A DNA stretch of 22,965 nt from a bacterium. Its GTDB lineage: Bacteria; Elusimicrobiota; Elusimicrobia; Elusimicrobiales; UBA9959. Below, piece after piece: positions 16,601 to 22,965 of the stretch. The stretch's first letter is position 1; each line of letters opens with the position of its first letter. A model generated the notes under the pieces. That model saw nothing but the letters and a program-made list of their open reading frames with translations, did not search any database and was not told the origin of the DNA. The stretch spans positions 1 to 22,965 of the forward strand of contig JAKAMO010000038.1 of assembly GCA_021812825.1 (NCBI GenBank), given 5' to 3'. Position numbers and translations under genes: made by a program.

Positions 16601-19600
16601 TCGTGGTCAGCTGGCCGCTGACGTTCTGCCGCGCCGCCACGTAGGTGCCGTACGAGGCGGGCACCAGAGTGGTAGTGCCTATCCAGACGCGCGCCCAATC
16701 GCCGGACTTGCTGGACACCTGGTAGGCGATGGGCGTGGATACGCCGACCTGGCCGTTCGTGTCGGTATAGACGCGGGTAGAAACGCCCATGTTTATCCAT
16801 GACACGCCGGACTTATACACGAACGTTCCCGTGGAGCCGTAAACCTCGCTGATGTCCACCTGGGCCGGCAGGCCGCCAGAGGAGATGTTGTTGTCGAAGG
16901 CGTCGGTCAGCTGGGCGGTGAGCACCTGCACGCCCGGGGCCAGCAGCGAACCGGCCGGGACCTCGGTGTCGCCATTGGGGATAACCCTGTACACGGTGGG
17001 ATCGCCCGGCAGCACCTCGAGGGCCAGCGGCGGCGTCATGGCTATGACCGGATTGAGGGAGTCGTTCACGCCGATGGTATCCGGACCGGCCTTCTTCAGA
17101 GTGAACCAGTTGGTCAGCGTCTTCACGCCGTAGTCGGAGGCGGCGAAGCCGGTCGTCACGTCGGCCAGGCCCGGGTCCTGTATGGCGTTGACCTGGTCGG
17201 TCACCACGAAGGCGGCGGTGCCCAGGTACACGTTGGGACCGGTGGAACAGATGTTGTCGTACGCGTCCCTGACGTACAGCATGGCCGAGAACGGAGCGCC
17301 GGCCACCACCCTGGTGGACGCTGTCACCAGCAGCATGCCGGAGGCGGGACCCGGGTTCACGGTGAGCGTGGATATGCCGGCCTGGTAGGCGCCGGTCTGC
17401 GGCGCGGAGGCGGCGGTGGTGGCCGCCGTCACGGTATAGCTGCTTATGGAAGTACGGGGATCCATCGAGAACAGCACGCTGCCGTTGGAGAGCGTCTGCG
17501 CGGCCGGCGGGACGACCTTGGGATCGCCGGCCATCGTGATCGCGACCTCGGGCATCGCGGCCACGGGGTTCGTGTTCTGAGAAGACCCGGTGGCGTCGGT
17601 GGCCCTGTTATAGAACTTATCGGTCAGATAGACGTTGGCGAACAGCGAGCCCGTCCCGATGGTGTGCTGGGAGGGCGGGCCGTTACGGCCGGGCCAGGCG
17701 ACCGAGGCGCTGGCGCAGGGCGGACTGATATTGCACTTGCCTTCCACCAGGGACTGGCCGGGCAGCACCACCTCGAGACGGGTGGCCGTGGAGGAGTAGA
17801 CCTTCAGGGAGACCTTCGCCGCCGCGTCGTCGTTGCGGCAGAGGCCGCCGTTGGCGGAACAGACCTCGTTATCGGCGGCCAGGACCGGGAACACCTTGAC
17901 CGAGGCCGCGAAAGCGCGGGTGACCAGGTTCAGCGGCACCTGCAGCGAGCCGTAGTTGAGCGGGACGCTGGAGGAGTCCATGTCGTACTGGTCCGAAGTC
18001 ATCAGGTAGACGGTCGGGCCAACCGAGAGACCGTTGTAGACGTTCATGTAACGGTCCACCAGGTTGACGGTGGCCATGAACTGGGTGCCGGCCGTGGCCG
18101 TGGAGGGCGTGTACAGGCGCCCGCCGGACGGGTAGTCGCCGGAACCCGGGACCGCGGTCTGGCCCGGCAGCACCAGCTGCAGGCCCATGGGCGCGGCCGG
18201 GTGGACGGTGAACGTGGAGGACTTCGGGTCGTCCGCGAGACCGGAGCCGCCGAAGTCGGTGGCGCTCAGGTAATGAGTGGCGGCGCGCAGCATCGAGAAG
18301 TAGATGAGATTGGTGTAGCCGAAGGCCGTATCGACCGCGGCCGTGCTGACGGCCGGCACGAAGCTGTCGGTCGGCGTGTTGACCTTGACGTCCACCGGCC
18401 TGCCGGGCACCAGGTTGAAATAGTCGTCCACCACTCCGACGCGGACCTTGAAGTCGGTGCTGCCCGCCGTGGTATCGAGCGGAGTCCCGGCCTTGCCCGT
18501 GGACGAGCCCTGGCTGAAGCTCTCTCCCGGCAGCACCAGCAGCAGGCGCTTGGGCACGCCGGGGGCGACGTTGACCGTGGTGGCTATGTCCTGGGCCAGC
18601 GTCGGGCCGCCGGGCACTCCCGGCACGGCCTGCTTGGCGGTCAGCACCAGGCTGCCCGCCCTGATCGGCGTCACGACGAAAGTGGCGGAGCCTATCACTA
18701 CCTGCGACGAGGGCGATATCGTCGCCGCGGGGTCGTCGGAGGTGAGCTGTATGGCCTGGCTGGTCCCCGAGGTCAGGTTCCAGAAGGAGTCGGTTATGTC
18801 CACCGTGACCGTGAAGGTGGAGCCGGCCTGCTGCGGGTTGGGAGATCCGTTCCTGCCGTTGCCGGTGGAGCCGGGCTCGCGGTTCTCCCCCTCGATCATC
18901 GCACGTATCCTGGTGGGCGTGTAAGGTATGAGCTTGAAGCCGCCGCTGGGCGTCGTTCCCAGGTTCGGGAAGGTGCCGCTCTGGTCGGCCACGGTGATGA
19001 TCCTGTCCCCGGCGGTGCGCAGCGCTATGTTGGAGACGGTCAGGCTGCCGCCCGTCATGCTGTAGAGGCCCAGGTCCGCCATGAACGGATCGTTAGTGGT
19101 CACGCGCATCGCCTTGTTCAACGAGAGATCGGACACTCTGTTGTAACGCGAGTCGGCGGCGTAGACCTGCGCGTTGAAGTAGACGCCGGCTGTCTGCGTG
19201 GAGATGCTGCCGGTCACGCCATAGGGCGACACAACCTTGCCAGGCACCAGGTACTGGGTGGGCAGCAGCACTATCAGCCTGGAAGCCTGGCCGGTGTTCA
19301 CGATCACACCGGAGTCGGTGCTGGTGGAGAGCTGAGGAGTTATGCTGTCGTTGTCCACCGCGTCTATGACCAGGTTGGACGTGGCCGCGCTGGGCACGAA
19401 GCCGTCTATGATCGCCTCGCCGTTGGCCAACGCCTGCGCCGGCGGCATCACTGCGTAGATGTCGTTGGAGTAGAGCTTCACCGAGCGGCCGTCCGAGGCC
19501 AGGTTGCCGAAATCGTCCACGGAGCGCACCGTTATCTGGTAGGTGGTGCCGGCCGTGAGCGGACCGGCGGAGCCCGTCTTGCCGCCTATGGCCCCCTCGT

Positions 19601-22600
19601 CGGCGGTCTCGGAGGGCACCATCAGCAGCAGGTGCCTGGCCGGGGCCGGGTTCACCACGATTCCGGCGACCGTGTCGGTGCTGAAGCGCGTGCCGGTGGC
19701 GCCGGTATCGGTGACGGTGACGGTCAGGCCGGGCGACTGGTTGCGGGTCACCGGGATGACGCTGAACGTGGTCGTGCCGCCGATGAGGCTGCGCACGTTG
19801 TAGGTCGGGTACGGCGGCAGGCCGCGGACCTGGATGTTGGGGTCGTTCGGGAAAGCTATCTTCACCTGGGGCGTATTGGAGGAGACGGCCAGGAACGGCG
19901 TGGTGCCGCGCACGACGTTATAATAATCGTCGGTCAGGTAGACGGCCATCTGCACTGTGTCTCCGGCCGTCAGGACCGAAGGAGAGTTCAGCTTGCCGCC
20001 GGTGGCCGGGTTGGAATCGTACGGCGGCAGGCCGGGCTCCAGGCTCTGGCCGGGGGCCACGAGATGCAGCTTGACCGGCTTGTTCCACCAGACCTTCACC
20101 GGGTTAGGGGTATAGTAGACCGAGGTGGCCGGCGGCAGCGAGTCGCTCTCGGCCTTGATGATATGGGTGGAGGCGACGACCGGAGTGAAGATGAACGAAG
20201 TGGCGCCGGAGACCAGCGTCATCGACGACGGATTGATGTCGTATTTATCGGTCGGGATGGACGCGTAGACCTTGAACGCAGCGGCGGTATCGGTGTTGTA
20301 ATAGGGGTCCACGCCGTAGACGGCTACCTGGAAGGTCGCGCCGGCCAGCAGGTCCGAGACGGTCCCGGTCTTGCCGAACGGCTGCACGTCCCACTTGCCC
20401 TGCACGCGGCTCTCTCCGGGGAACATCGCCAGCAAGCGGTCGGCCGCCTGCGCCACCACCTTGACGGCGGTGGACGGGTTGCGGGCGTTGGTATATAGGC
20501 CCTGGCCGGAGGCGGAGACGCTCCAGCCGGTGCCGGAAGCGGAGACCAGCGTCCTGTTTATCGTAGCAGAACCCACGAAATCGACGTAGGCGTCGGCGGA
20601 GAGGTTGTCGTTGTTCGGATCGTTGTCCGTTACGTATACGTGCGCGGCCGAGGAGACCACGAGGTTCCAGTATTTATCGGTGACCTGCAGCAGGAACGGC
20701 ACGCTGGAGCCTGCGGGCTTGACGCGGGGCGTGCCGGTGCTGCCCTCGACCCCGGCCTCGGTGCGGCCGGCCGAAGGCAGCTGGCCGGCGGGGTCGTAGT
20801 CGGCTATGACCTGCACGCGGTCGGGCGTGGTGGGGTTCACCGTGACGCCGCGCGTGCCGAAGATGGCCGGATTGTCCCTGTCCTCGGCGCGCAACGTGCG
20901 GATGGCCGCCTTGCGCAGGCGCACCTGGAAGGTCTTAATGCCGTAGTCCGACGGCAGGAACGTATACTGCTTAGGCAGGCCGTGGTAGTCGTCTATCACG
21001 TCGTCGTTGTCCATGTTCTCCGGGCCGCCGGGCACGCCGTCCACGTAGAAGTTCACGGTGCCGATATATGCGGCGGCCTTGTTGCCGGAGCCGTTCAGGC
21101 CGTCCCTGGCCTCCACGGTCAGGTTCACGTCCTGGCCGGCCGAAACAGGGTCCGCGGACAGCGTCACCATGAAGCTCTTGGCCGGGGCCGAGATGTAGAA
21201 CTTGGGACCCTGGTCGATGATGGTCTCCACGTTGCCGGCGTTGTCGGTCACGCGCACCCAGGCGGCGTACGCGTCGCCGCGCACCCAGCAGGTATGGGCC
21301 GCGCGTTCGGCATCGCCGGCCACGAAATCCGGCGGCAGGCCAGGACCGTCGCAGACAAGGCCGGTGTACTGCCAGTTCGGGTCGGCGAACTGCGCCTGCA
21401 CCCACGTCTCCGCGCCGGAGGAGGGCGTCCAGGTGGAGCCGTTCCAGAAATAGCCGGAATTGTCCCAGCCGCCGTAGTTCACCGGGCCGGCCGAGGCCAT
21501 GGCGGGAGCGGTATCGCGGAAGACCAGCACCTCCACCTTGCCGCGGTGCCACGGCAGCGTCGGGAACACGCCGGCGCCGGTGCCGTCTATGCCGGCGGTA
21601 TAACCGGGGTCCGACGGATGGCCGTAGAGCTGCGTGTTGTCCTCCTGCACGACGGAGTTCGCCGGGCCGCTGATGGAGGACTGCGGCTCCGTCTGGTCGA
21701 ACAGGAAGCGCGACTGGCCCACTATGTCCTGCACGTTGCCGATGAAGTCGGTGGCGGAGGACTTCACCACGTAGTGCTGGCCGGTGGCGAACGACAGCAG
21801 CACGTTGGTGTAGGTCCAGGAGGACGGGAACAGGTTGGCCGGCAGAATAGGCAGCCAGTACTCCGGGACGCTGTTAAAGCCGGAGCCGTCGAAGTACTTG
21901 GCCCCCCCGGTCTCGTCCTGGCTGAGTATCGAGATCCTGGCAGAGGCCACGGAGGTGGAGGCGTCCACCGAGGTGCCCCAGATGGTGTTCAGGCTGTTGT
22001 AGGCCGTGTCGGGGCCGGGCTGCACCGGGGCGGAGAGGGGCGGCACGTTGTCGAACACGAAGTTGCGCGTGCTCAGCGTGACCTCCTGGTTGGTGGTGGA
22101 ATCCACGGCGCGCGTCACCACGTAGAACGTCTTGCCGTTGGCATGGTCGTGCGTGCCCTCCTTCCAGGCGAAGTTGATGGTCCCGGGGTTGGTGAAATCG
22201 GAGTTGGAATAGGACCATGGCAGGGTGGTCAGCTTCGGGCCGGGCGCCCCGGCTATCGACCACCAGCCGGTGTCCGACGCGGACCAGTGCGGCGCGACTG
22301 GCTGCCAGTAATAGGTGGCCCCGCCGGAGAGGTACCACATGCGGATGCGGACGTCGTTGACGGCCGAGGTCAGGTCCAGCGAGGTGCCGGTGATGGCCGC
22401 CATCGAGGAATAGAACACGCCGTCCGCCGGAGGATACGTGATGCGCGACGCCGGCGGCACGTTGTCGAAGCTGAACGTGGAGGAGGCCGTGGAGTAGTTC
22501 CCGGCGCGATCGCTGGCCTTCACGTCCACGCGCAGCTCCCCGTCGCGGTTGGGCCACGGCAACGAGGCCGTGTTGTAGGTCCACGTGAACGGCGCCCCGG

Positions 22601-22965
22601 AGGAGGAGGAACTGGCCGCGACGTTCCAGATCTCCGGGAAGCCCGTGCAGTCGGTGTCCACCCAGCCGGGGAGGGCCGTGATGCCGCAGTTGCCGCTGCC
22701 CTCCATCCAGTAGCGGTTGATCGAAATGTCGTAGATGCGCACGCGGGGGAAGTCCACGTTGAAGGAGTCGGACGCGGTACCGGACACCTGCGGGATCGTG
22801 ATGCTGCGCGAGCCGTTCGGCGGCGTCAGCACCTTCGCGGTGGGGCTGGACACGTCGTAGCGGAAGGCGTTGCCGGCCAGTATCACGCTCTGCGTGTTGC
22901 CGGCCACGTCGTAGGAGCGCGAGGTCACGGTATAGAGCATGCCGTCCTGCAGGCCCACGGAGTTG
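7686..22965 (-). CDS. Giant multi-domain surface protein with Ig-like arrays, calcium-loop array, FN3 and T9SS-like C-terminal domain (N-terminus outside window)
   Basis: One uninterrupted frame of more than 5090 residues is open at the window edge; the GTG at 22958 is an internal codon. From the N-terminal side: at least four Ig-like modules opening with F-D-x-x-P-P-x-S (about 22870-21620); an array of about 9 regular and 7 looser modules with an LPG-type opening and a D-x-Y/F-x-N core (about 20850-14700), resembling invasin or filamin-type Ig folds; an array of larger modules each carrying a DxDxDG-type loop (about 14400-8930); four short phage-tail-like inserts; an FN3 domain; and a C-terminal domain of the FlgD-Ig/T9SS type. 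The product is probably an exported adhesin or fibre several hundred nanometres long. The neighbouring PorV-like gene fits a type IX-like route. Size, repeats and the absence of a catalytic motif argue against an enzyme. The exact partner and route are inferred. Confidence 0.93.
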   Translation of the reverse strand, partial: NSVGLQDGMLYTVTSRSYDVAGNTQSVILAGNAFRYDVSSPTAKVLTPPNGSRSITIPQVSGTASDSFNVDFPRVRIYDISINRYWMEGSGNCGITALPGWVDTDCTGFPEIWNVAASSSSSGAPFTWTYNTASLPWPNRDGELRVDVKASDRAGNYSTASSTFSFDNVPPASRITYPPADGVFYSSMAAITGTSLDLTSAVNDVRIRMWYLSGGATYYWQPVAPHWSASDTGWWSIAGAPGPKLTTLPWSYSNSDFTNPGTINFAWKEGTHDHANGKTFYVVTRAVDSTTNQEVTLSTRNFVFDNVPPLSAPVQPGPDTAYNSLNTIWGTSVDASTSVASARISILSQDETGGAKYFDGSGFNSVPEYWLPILPANLFPSSWTYTNVLLSFATGQHYVVKSSATDFIGNVQDIVGQSRFLFDQTEPQSSISGPANSVVQEDNTQLYGHPSDPGYTAGIDGTGAGVFPTLPWHRGKVEVLVFRDTAPAMASAGPVNYGGWDNSGYFWNGSTWTPSSGAETWVQAQFADPNWQYTGLVCDGPGLPPDFVAGDAERAAHTCWVRGDAYAAWVRVTDNAGNVETIIDQGPKFYISAPAKSFMVTLSADPVSAGQDVNLTVEARDGLNGSGNKAAAYIGTVNFYVDGVPGGPENMDNDDVIDDYHGLPKQYTFLPSDYGIKTFQVRLRKAAIRTLRAEDRDNPAIFGTRGVTVNPTTPDRVQVIADYDPAGQLPSAGRTEAGVEGSTGTPRVKPAGSSVPFLLQVTDKYWNLVVSSAAHVYVTDNDPNNDNLSADAYVDFVGSATINRTLVSASGTGWSVSASGQGLYTNARNPSTAVKVVAQAADRLLAMFPGESRVQGKWDVQPFGKTGTVSDLLAGATFQVAVYGVDPYYNTDTAAAFKVYASIPTDKYDINPSSMTLVSGATSFIFTPVVASTHIIKAESDSLPPATSVYYTPNPVKVWWNKPVKLHLVAPGQSLEPGLPPYDSNPATGGKLNSPSVLTAGDTVQMAVYLTDDYYNVVRGTTPFLAVSSNTPQVKIAFPNDPNIQVRGLPPYPTYNVRSLIGGTTTFSVIPVTRNQSPGLTVTVTDTGATGTRFSTDTVAGIVVNPAPARHLLLMVPSETADEGAIGGKTGSAGPLTAGTTYQITVRSVDDFGNLASDGRSVKLYSNDIYAVMPPAQALANGEAIIDGFVPSAATSNLVIDAVDNDSITPQLSTSTDSGVIVNTGQASRLIVLLPTQYLVPGKVVSPYGVTGSISTQTAGVYFNAQVYAADSRYNRVSDLSLNKAMRVTTNDPFMADLGLYSMTGGSLTVSNIALRTAGDRIITVADQSGTFPNLGTTPSGGFKLIPYTPTRIRAMIEGENREPGSTGNGRNGSPNPQQAGSTFTVTVDITDSFWNLTSGTSQAIQLTSDDPAATISPSSQVVIGSATFVVTPIRAGSLVLTAKQAVPGVPGGPTLAQDIATTVNVAPGVPKRLLLVLPGESFSQGSSTGKAGTPLDTTAGSTDFKVRVGVVDDYFNLVPGRPVDVKVNTPTDSFVPAVSTAAVDTAFGYTNLIYFSMLRAATHYLSATDFGGSGLADDPKSSTFTVHPAAPMGLQLVLPGQTAVPGSGDYPSGGRLYTPSTATAGTQFMATVNLVDRYMNVYNGLSVGPTVYLMTSDQYDMDSSSVPLNYGSLQVPLNLVTRAFAASVKVFPVLAADNEVCSANGGLCRNDDAAAKVSLKVYSSTATRLEVVLPGQSLVEGKCNISPPCASASVAWPGRNGPPSQHTIGTGSLFANVYLTDKFYNRATDATGSSQNTNPVAAMPEVAITMAGDPKVVPPAAQTLSNGSVLFSMDPRTSISSYTVTAATTAASAPQTGAYQAGISTLTVNPGPASGMLLVTASTRVVAGAPFSAMLYVRDAYDNICSTGPNVYLGTAAFVVTDQVNAIQDPGLADVTTGFAASDYGVKTLTNWFTLKKAGPDTIGVNDSLNPVIAMTPPLALEVLPGDPTVYRVIPNGDTEVPAGSLLAPGVQVLTAQLTDAFDNNISSGGLPAQVDISEVYGSTGTFVYKSGVSWINMGVSTRVYTDTNGQVGVSTPIAYQVSSKSGDWARVWIGTTTLVPASYGTYVAARQNVSGQLTTTGGTPSKLVYVSSQAVALVGIMEMAGTGAYFTVERRDDFDNATKQGETGVYLGLPSSQINVHTALGRVLGTFGDPTGGTHDYGFRDTDNAQFINSVVIPAGMTMASFRYHDRTSSYSGTSPAANTAEGGRPGYWQLEARSGSMQPAIHQLRVDPSQVAEVAFGNTQRKETAGKVTGPLSGPLGNVVYFRALLRDMFQNPSVSTDNIKVLLTTYSVTGSTQVFRQPSLINDSYCFSASSATSGTFPPVFASTITTVNIPLDSYVATFYYLDTTASTVYASSAAPVRPIIQVSVPDRAGWAASTQSVVVLPDLTYRVNVSSAAGQVLTAGATSQNFMLSIEDHYGNPTPVAGGQEDAAGAGVAFTLASDSLGNVSFSAPDPGNFVPNPGSAKLDLGQASTGFYMIDTLASFPTHQLTVATLQPKGWLPAVSSYTVVPAHPDHVTFYTQPRRLVAGTTVQYADYASGLTTTTVVTVSLRDAYDNNTTTNTPVTVLFSAVRNTTFGGIDPYAPVLASNPSWKLLSTNPLPLDIPAGYSFANMYVWDTMVGTATLLANPYISADNITLPTISQDEYITPSTAAYFTLHHTYTLGSPLRVQTPGYITLRARDRFGNIATGDTVNGNYYVGKINMATNSKGSADLRDYINNTTDYTFLQADQGVRTLMVYDTMVETLKINVTDYHMPGVYGYTNDSARGMPQGSSGDVVLSGLVITPTDFSPEDPLPVSKTSIGINKVAIYQGDGVIADIPAPVPMLRLKMQTQPAGAPPAYLKSVQVKSSGTLSYSDVIEIGMYADNPSAGALGLFDGEATLGASPVDIFMSSGTWDPSLMGWRFDDLAAKVSTAAIVSNSARNFFFAVRMSTVAATPRSLALVMDNPSFVVLDSTYVGVAYNNFPVQTATSPVRNQPATVQIKGDDIGAWWQAGVDAAQYSYVEQGVARAGFLAIHAWTDNFVGTLKSFKVIKTGTGSGSDLKSVRLFLDDGDGKFGQAIDKEVTDPANPPTFNPADPGTFVLPLYNPGVDGEISIATKTYFVVYEFQPDAIPNMTHGARLENSGVSLIDGIVGTFAPIVSSTVPLYATSDMVYLADVNKSAPNDFSKPSFVTQNDVNKPVARLTLNIKDSLGSAVWRGVKLDRWVTAAENGGSAAWNKVSDVKRISLWYDTNKDGLLETTGTVKDTEVVLVGANKRVFPYDTLKTPLVSTDTVVRVTDVQKFFPSDAPFFPMAPGRLIVNDDQADPSLKEVIYYTTVNVLNNTFGGLTRGAEGTSQVIWASGTVISGQAILPLVGEGGSLDGQTLYTDPKDYFLTYDIDPLANVSNFSNLGMAMRATDYFYIESPKFMSATNIGVPVLGKTLSLIGRVNEYADAVLIKASDTVLGATLQQKALNQPVLQFTMETDVADAKWRWLLVYATGTVAKEGNAAVDVTAVKIWYDKDDNGFLGAADEQVGSGTFGNTIYGPLVSRVDLSSEQRVMTADEAKTKNVSRRYFVTYDIRDSAMPNDSLGNPRYLGAYLKPESFPQSSPFFDDTAKNSLSLPNVFSSTSNLTYVSRVREIISSPSTVTVLTEPLFAPGGGASTATLRLAQDVVSPGPMDAAWLVSSTANIPSSGYLMVDNEIVHYGNTAAGAITMVTRGVFDTPMVQHSSGSAIGTMVQQGTDNYPFMRMTLLTSGYGVRWKGFRLSRRQPSGLNGYDSDVSLIRVWKDNGNGVFDRDPVTGLNTSDVLIGYGRFGENDPVGKASIYVKDPALANQDYVVINSTPTMVFVTMDIDKASRFSHDQLTPKNDVLGVEVPLETNFFFGPENSGHTAQFLNPAASAIDVVMPTQNNVYLVPEDISPVSAVQNDKNVGLLAMRMSVDKTSALLQGIKLNRRGTANDSDIDLIKVWTDSNENCLLDSADTSTSTAGLYPHMMSYGNEAFSSSTINITLKTPIVITTTPACAFISYDLSQFAIVGTTAALNINSAADFTIGIPNTISLSTWPINTAPVKINEIASNVTLGAMDMAANLVQTGGIGQAQVGVPMARFNLITEAGNARWSAIKVQRTGASNDPNAPFGKNTDVKFVSIYQDSNQNDILDVNDVNISEARSSLAALVSSTDTVPFQLVVESTKGFPSAGRLYVSDAELMTFSGTGISPSGKPYLNVISRGERLGDFITPRVNHAAGSLVRKVDLFDQENALNTQITINLSQTQTLSPLAQTFFAVYDIGEMAIKANKVGLMVRDKSWLTVNVPHDISPEIYIGINKALPKGNYVDTYPFSTSLVPIRAITLAVNSVNVSPKSAEKNTRNVPMLTFTLATQSDFVAIGQVKFTQGGSISTATAGYGDGDFAGVSLWKDDGDGAFSPITDHRLGYVAHSSTNPFKSGVVVDIMDGNLPYTIVSTAGVTLHLTADISSSADLSGADTLGHLASLALSAFTDLKGLGGLPLAAGQNYSDTYPMVSNEVLISPAIIPLTPVFAPIMLASNGYPAYALLDSSGNVVHGSGNQPVSDPSRWIYNYPGKCSPSEPLIDINGDGVPDNFDFYGTGQCRNVSLNNSGMPTFDEDGDGLLDFESNLDYVPDKIVDDGTGKPLYFVGDNVKNSRILMAVSDLGAVPAVWSSKTTEVPAIWNPASGAVVSYEVSLGDNYSDPTGIKNTWQSVGAKLSGSVTNVALSPGHITKLTSRIEVNTSSFTVLSTEGFAAEGIVYVGDEIMLVSKLDAVTFKVIERGAQGSFKGPHTAWGEAVSDRAYVVSVRGRMADGTYVPSVNGAPVLIYRLDTSYPSVPGAPEPQVAKGLPSGQAYTLKWNQSEDIESNIMSYEVQEREGTSPVWKTIAAIPGFKTGGAINNIYTVGDPAVPGETPRKLGTYYTYRVRSWNFAGLHSEWSTISTPAGTTIGEELLSKVSSFPNPVDLRKGGVEGRVDITYSLNDNAEVTMTIYDLLGYVVKEFHFSSGSPGGALGPNHVLWDGKNGLGGTVSKGGYIVRVKASSPKGSKVILRKIGVIH
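7689..8000 (-). other. FlgD-Ig/T9SS type A-like C-terminal sorting domain of the giant protein
   Basis: The last 104 residues read SSFPNPVDLRKGG, then VDITYSLNDNAEVTMTIYDL, LGYVVKEF, HVLWDGKNGLGGTVSKGGY and IVRVKA, ending ILRKIGVIH. The NP start, the 'ITYSL...VTMTIYDLLG' strand pair and the 'WDGKN..G..V..GGYIVRV' strand are the hallmarks of type A T9SS C-terminal domains and of the related FlgD-Ig fold. Confidence 0.8.
8025..8360 (-). other. Fibronectin type III domain of the giant protein
   Basis: The segment runs from PGAPEPQVAKGLPSG through YTLKWNQSEDIE, SYEVQEREG and YYTYRVRSWNFAGLHSEWS. The conserved Trp, the Y-x-V-Q strand and Y-x-Y-R-V-R-x-x-N-x-A-G-x-x-S match FN3. An insertion of about 25 residues lies before the YRVRSWN strand. 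Confidence 0.8.
8445..13020 (-). repeat. Four dispersed copies of a phage-tail-like 'G-x-L/V-x-V-x-x-E...RG...H' module
   Basis: Copies lie at about 13020-12790 (APGRLIVNDD, then GGLTRGAEGT), 11830-11660 (IPSSGYLMVDNEIVHYG, then VTRGVFDT and HSSGSAI), 10350-10120 (FPSAGRLYVSDAELMTFSG, then VISRGE and HAAGSLV) and 8650-8445 (FAAEGIVYVGDEIMLVS, then VIERGAQGS and HTAWGEAV). The pattern 'FPxxGxLxVxxEiixY...xxRGxxGT...HxxG' is common in phage structural proteins. They sit between the larger loop-bearing modules. Confidence 0.65.
8930..13850 (-). repeat. Array of large modules with DxDxDG-type (EF-hand/TSP3-like) loops
   Basis: Nine loops are visible: DDGDGKFGQAIDKE (near 13660), DTNKDGLLE (13125), DKDDNGFLGAADE (12310), KDNGNGVFDRD (11505), DSNENCLLDSADT (10950), DSNQNDILDVNDV (10408), KDDGDGAFSP (9622), DEDGDGLLDFE (9000) and DINGDGVPD (9100). 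The first seven each follow a strand of the type (V/I)-x-(L/I)-W/Y and a preceding 'P-x-x-x-x-x-x-(L/M)' strand, so the loop is part of a repeated module of about 180-280 residues. Calcium binding is inferred from the residue pattern. Confidence 0.75.
14700..17560 (-). repeat. Looser Ig-like modules with a D-x-(Y/F)-x-N core
   Basis: About seven modules without a clear LPG opening but with the core strand: VRDAYDNICS (near 17260), LTDAFDNNIS (16890), RRDDFDNATK (16480), LRDMFQNPSV (16010), IEDHYGNPTP (15580), LRDAYDNNTT (15160) and ARDRFGNIAT (14780). Spacing is about 370-470 nt. The pattern resembles invasin (Big-1) strands. Confidence 0.7.
17560..20850 (-). repeat. Tandem array of about nine Ig-like modules with an LPG-type opening
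   Basis: Openings occur near 20810 (RVQVIADYDPAGQLP), 20420 (LLAMFPGESRVQG), 20055 (LHLVAPGQSLEPG), 19620 (LLLMVPSETADEG), 19260 (LIVLLPTQYLVPG), 18890 (IRAMIEGENREPG), 18540 (LLLVLPGESFSQG), 18165 (LQLVLPGQTAVPG) and 17765 (LEVVLPGQSLVEG). Each is followed by 'TAGxxFxxxVxxxDxYxN'. The repeat length is about 350-435 nt (115-145 residues). Confidence 0.8.
21620..22870 (-). repeat. Four N-terminal-side Ig-like modules with an F-x-x-D-x-x-x-P opening
   Basis: Openings are FRYDVSSPTAKVLTPPNG (near 22840), FSFDNVPPASRITYPPADG (22450), FVFDNVPPLSAPVQPGPD (22040) and FLFDQTEPQSSISGPANS (21690). Each is followed by an 'I-x-G-T/H-x-x-D' strand. The period is about 360-420 nt. The series probably continues beyond the window. 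Confidence 0.75.

Noticed and set aside
17664..20498. A 944-residue open frame on the plus strand
   Set aside because: Same reason: it lies opposite the LPG-module array, with shadow-type composition and no recognisable motif.
14700..20850. CRISPR array or DNA-level tandem repeat
   Set aside because: The repetition is at protein level with diverged DNA, periods of 350-470 nt and a continuous reading frame; no short direct repeats with unique spacers occur.
1..22965. tRNA, rRNA, insertion sequence or integrase genes
   Set aside because: I saw no cloverleaf, no rRNA signature and no transposase or recombinase motif in any convincing frame.

Overview
The window comes from a GC-rich bacterium with a Gram-negative envelope. 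It encodes an outer-membrane barrel of the PorV/PorQ type, Sec signal peptides and a T9SS-like C-terminal sorting domain. I cannot name the phylum from this sequence alone. The mix (flbD-motA, a PorV-like protein with TPRs, a giant Ig-repeat surface protein, frequent ATA isoleucine codons) would fit Elusimicrobiota or another deep-branching didermic lineage; this is a low-confidence guess. All convincing genes lie on the minus strand, so transcription runs from high to low coordinates.

Layout in transcription order. (1) 22965-7686 is one open reading frame for a giant surface protein of more than 5090 residues, with its N-terminus outside the window. It is built of Ig-like modules, a long array of 'LPG...D-Y-N' modules, an array with DxDxDG-type loops, four copies of a short phage-tail-like insert, an FN3 domain and a FlgD-Ig/T9SS-type C-terminal domain. 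(2) 7685-7362 is a dense regulatory region: a small structured repeat at the giant gene's stop codon, a 16-bp palindrome, a TTGACA inverted-repeat operator, a consensus sigma70 promoter, a GEMM-I riboswitch aptamer with the adenine typical of the cGAMP-sensing GEMM-Ib class, and an intrinsic-terminator-like hairpin that runs into the next gene. (3) 7361-5793 encodes a PorV-like barrel with C-terminal TPRs. (4) 5536-3596 encodes a protein that joins a FliF-like periplasmic domain, one membrane helix, FliG middle and C-terminal domains and TPRs. (5) 3116-696 encodes a long cytoplasmic coiled-coil protein. (6) 610-386 is flbD (swrD family) and 370-1 is the start of motA.

Taken together, the window looks like a dispersed gene set for a Mot-powered surface machine rather than an ordinary flagellum: a stator (MotA) with its power factor (FlbD), a membrane-anchored FliG-like part, a coiled-coil scaffold, an outer-membrane barrel and a giant adhesin carrying a sorting domain. 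The aptamer places the barrel gene under a cyclic dinucleotide. No filament, hook, rod or FliM/FliN gene is visible. A filament-less gliding or adhesion motor is an inference, but it is the most interesting reading of the window.

Two families of small structured repeats (R1 of about 105 nt, R2 of 45 nt) occur twice each. Between copies their stems change in a base-pair-preserving way, and three of the four copies sit directly at or just after a stop codon. Several promoters place the transcription start within about 8 nt of the start codon, which suggests leaderless or near-leaderless mRNAs.
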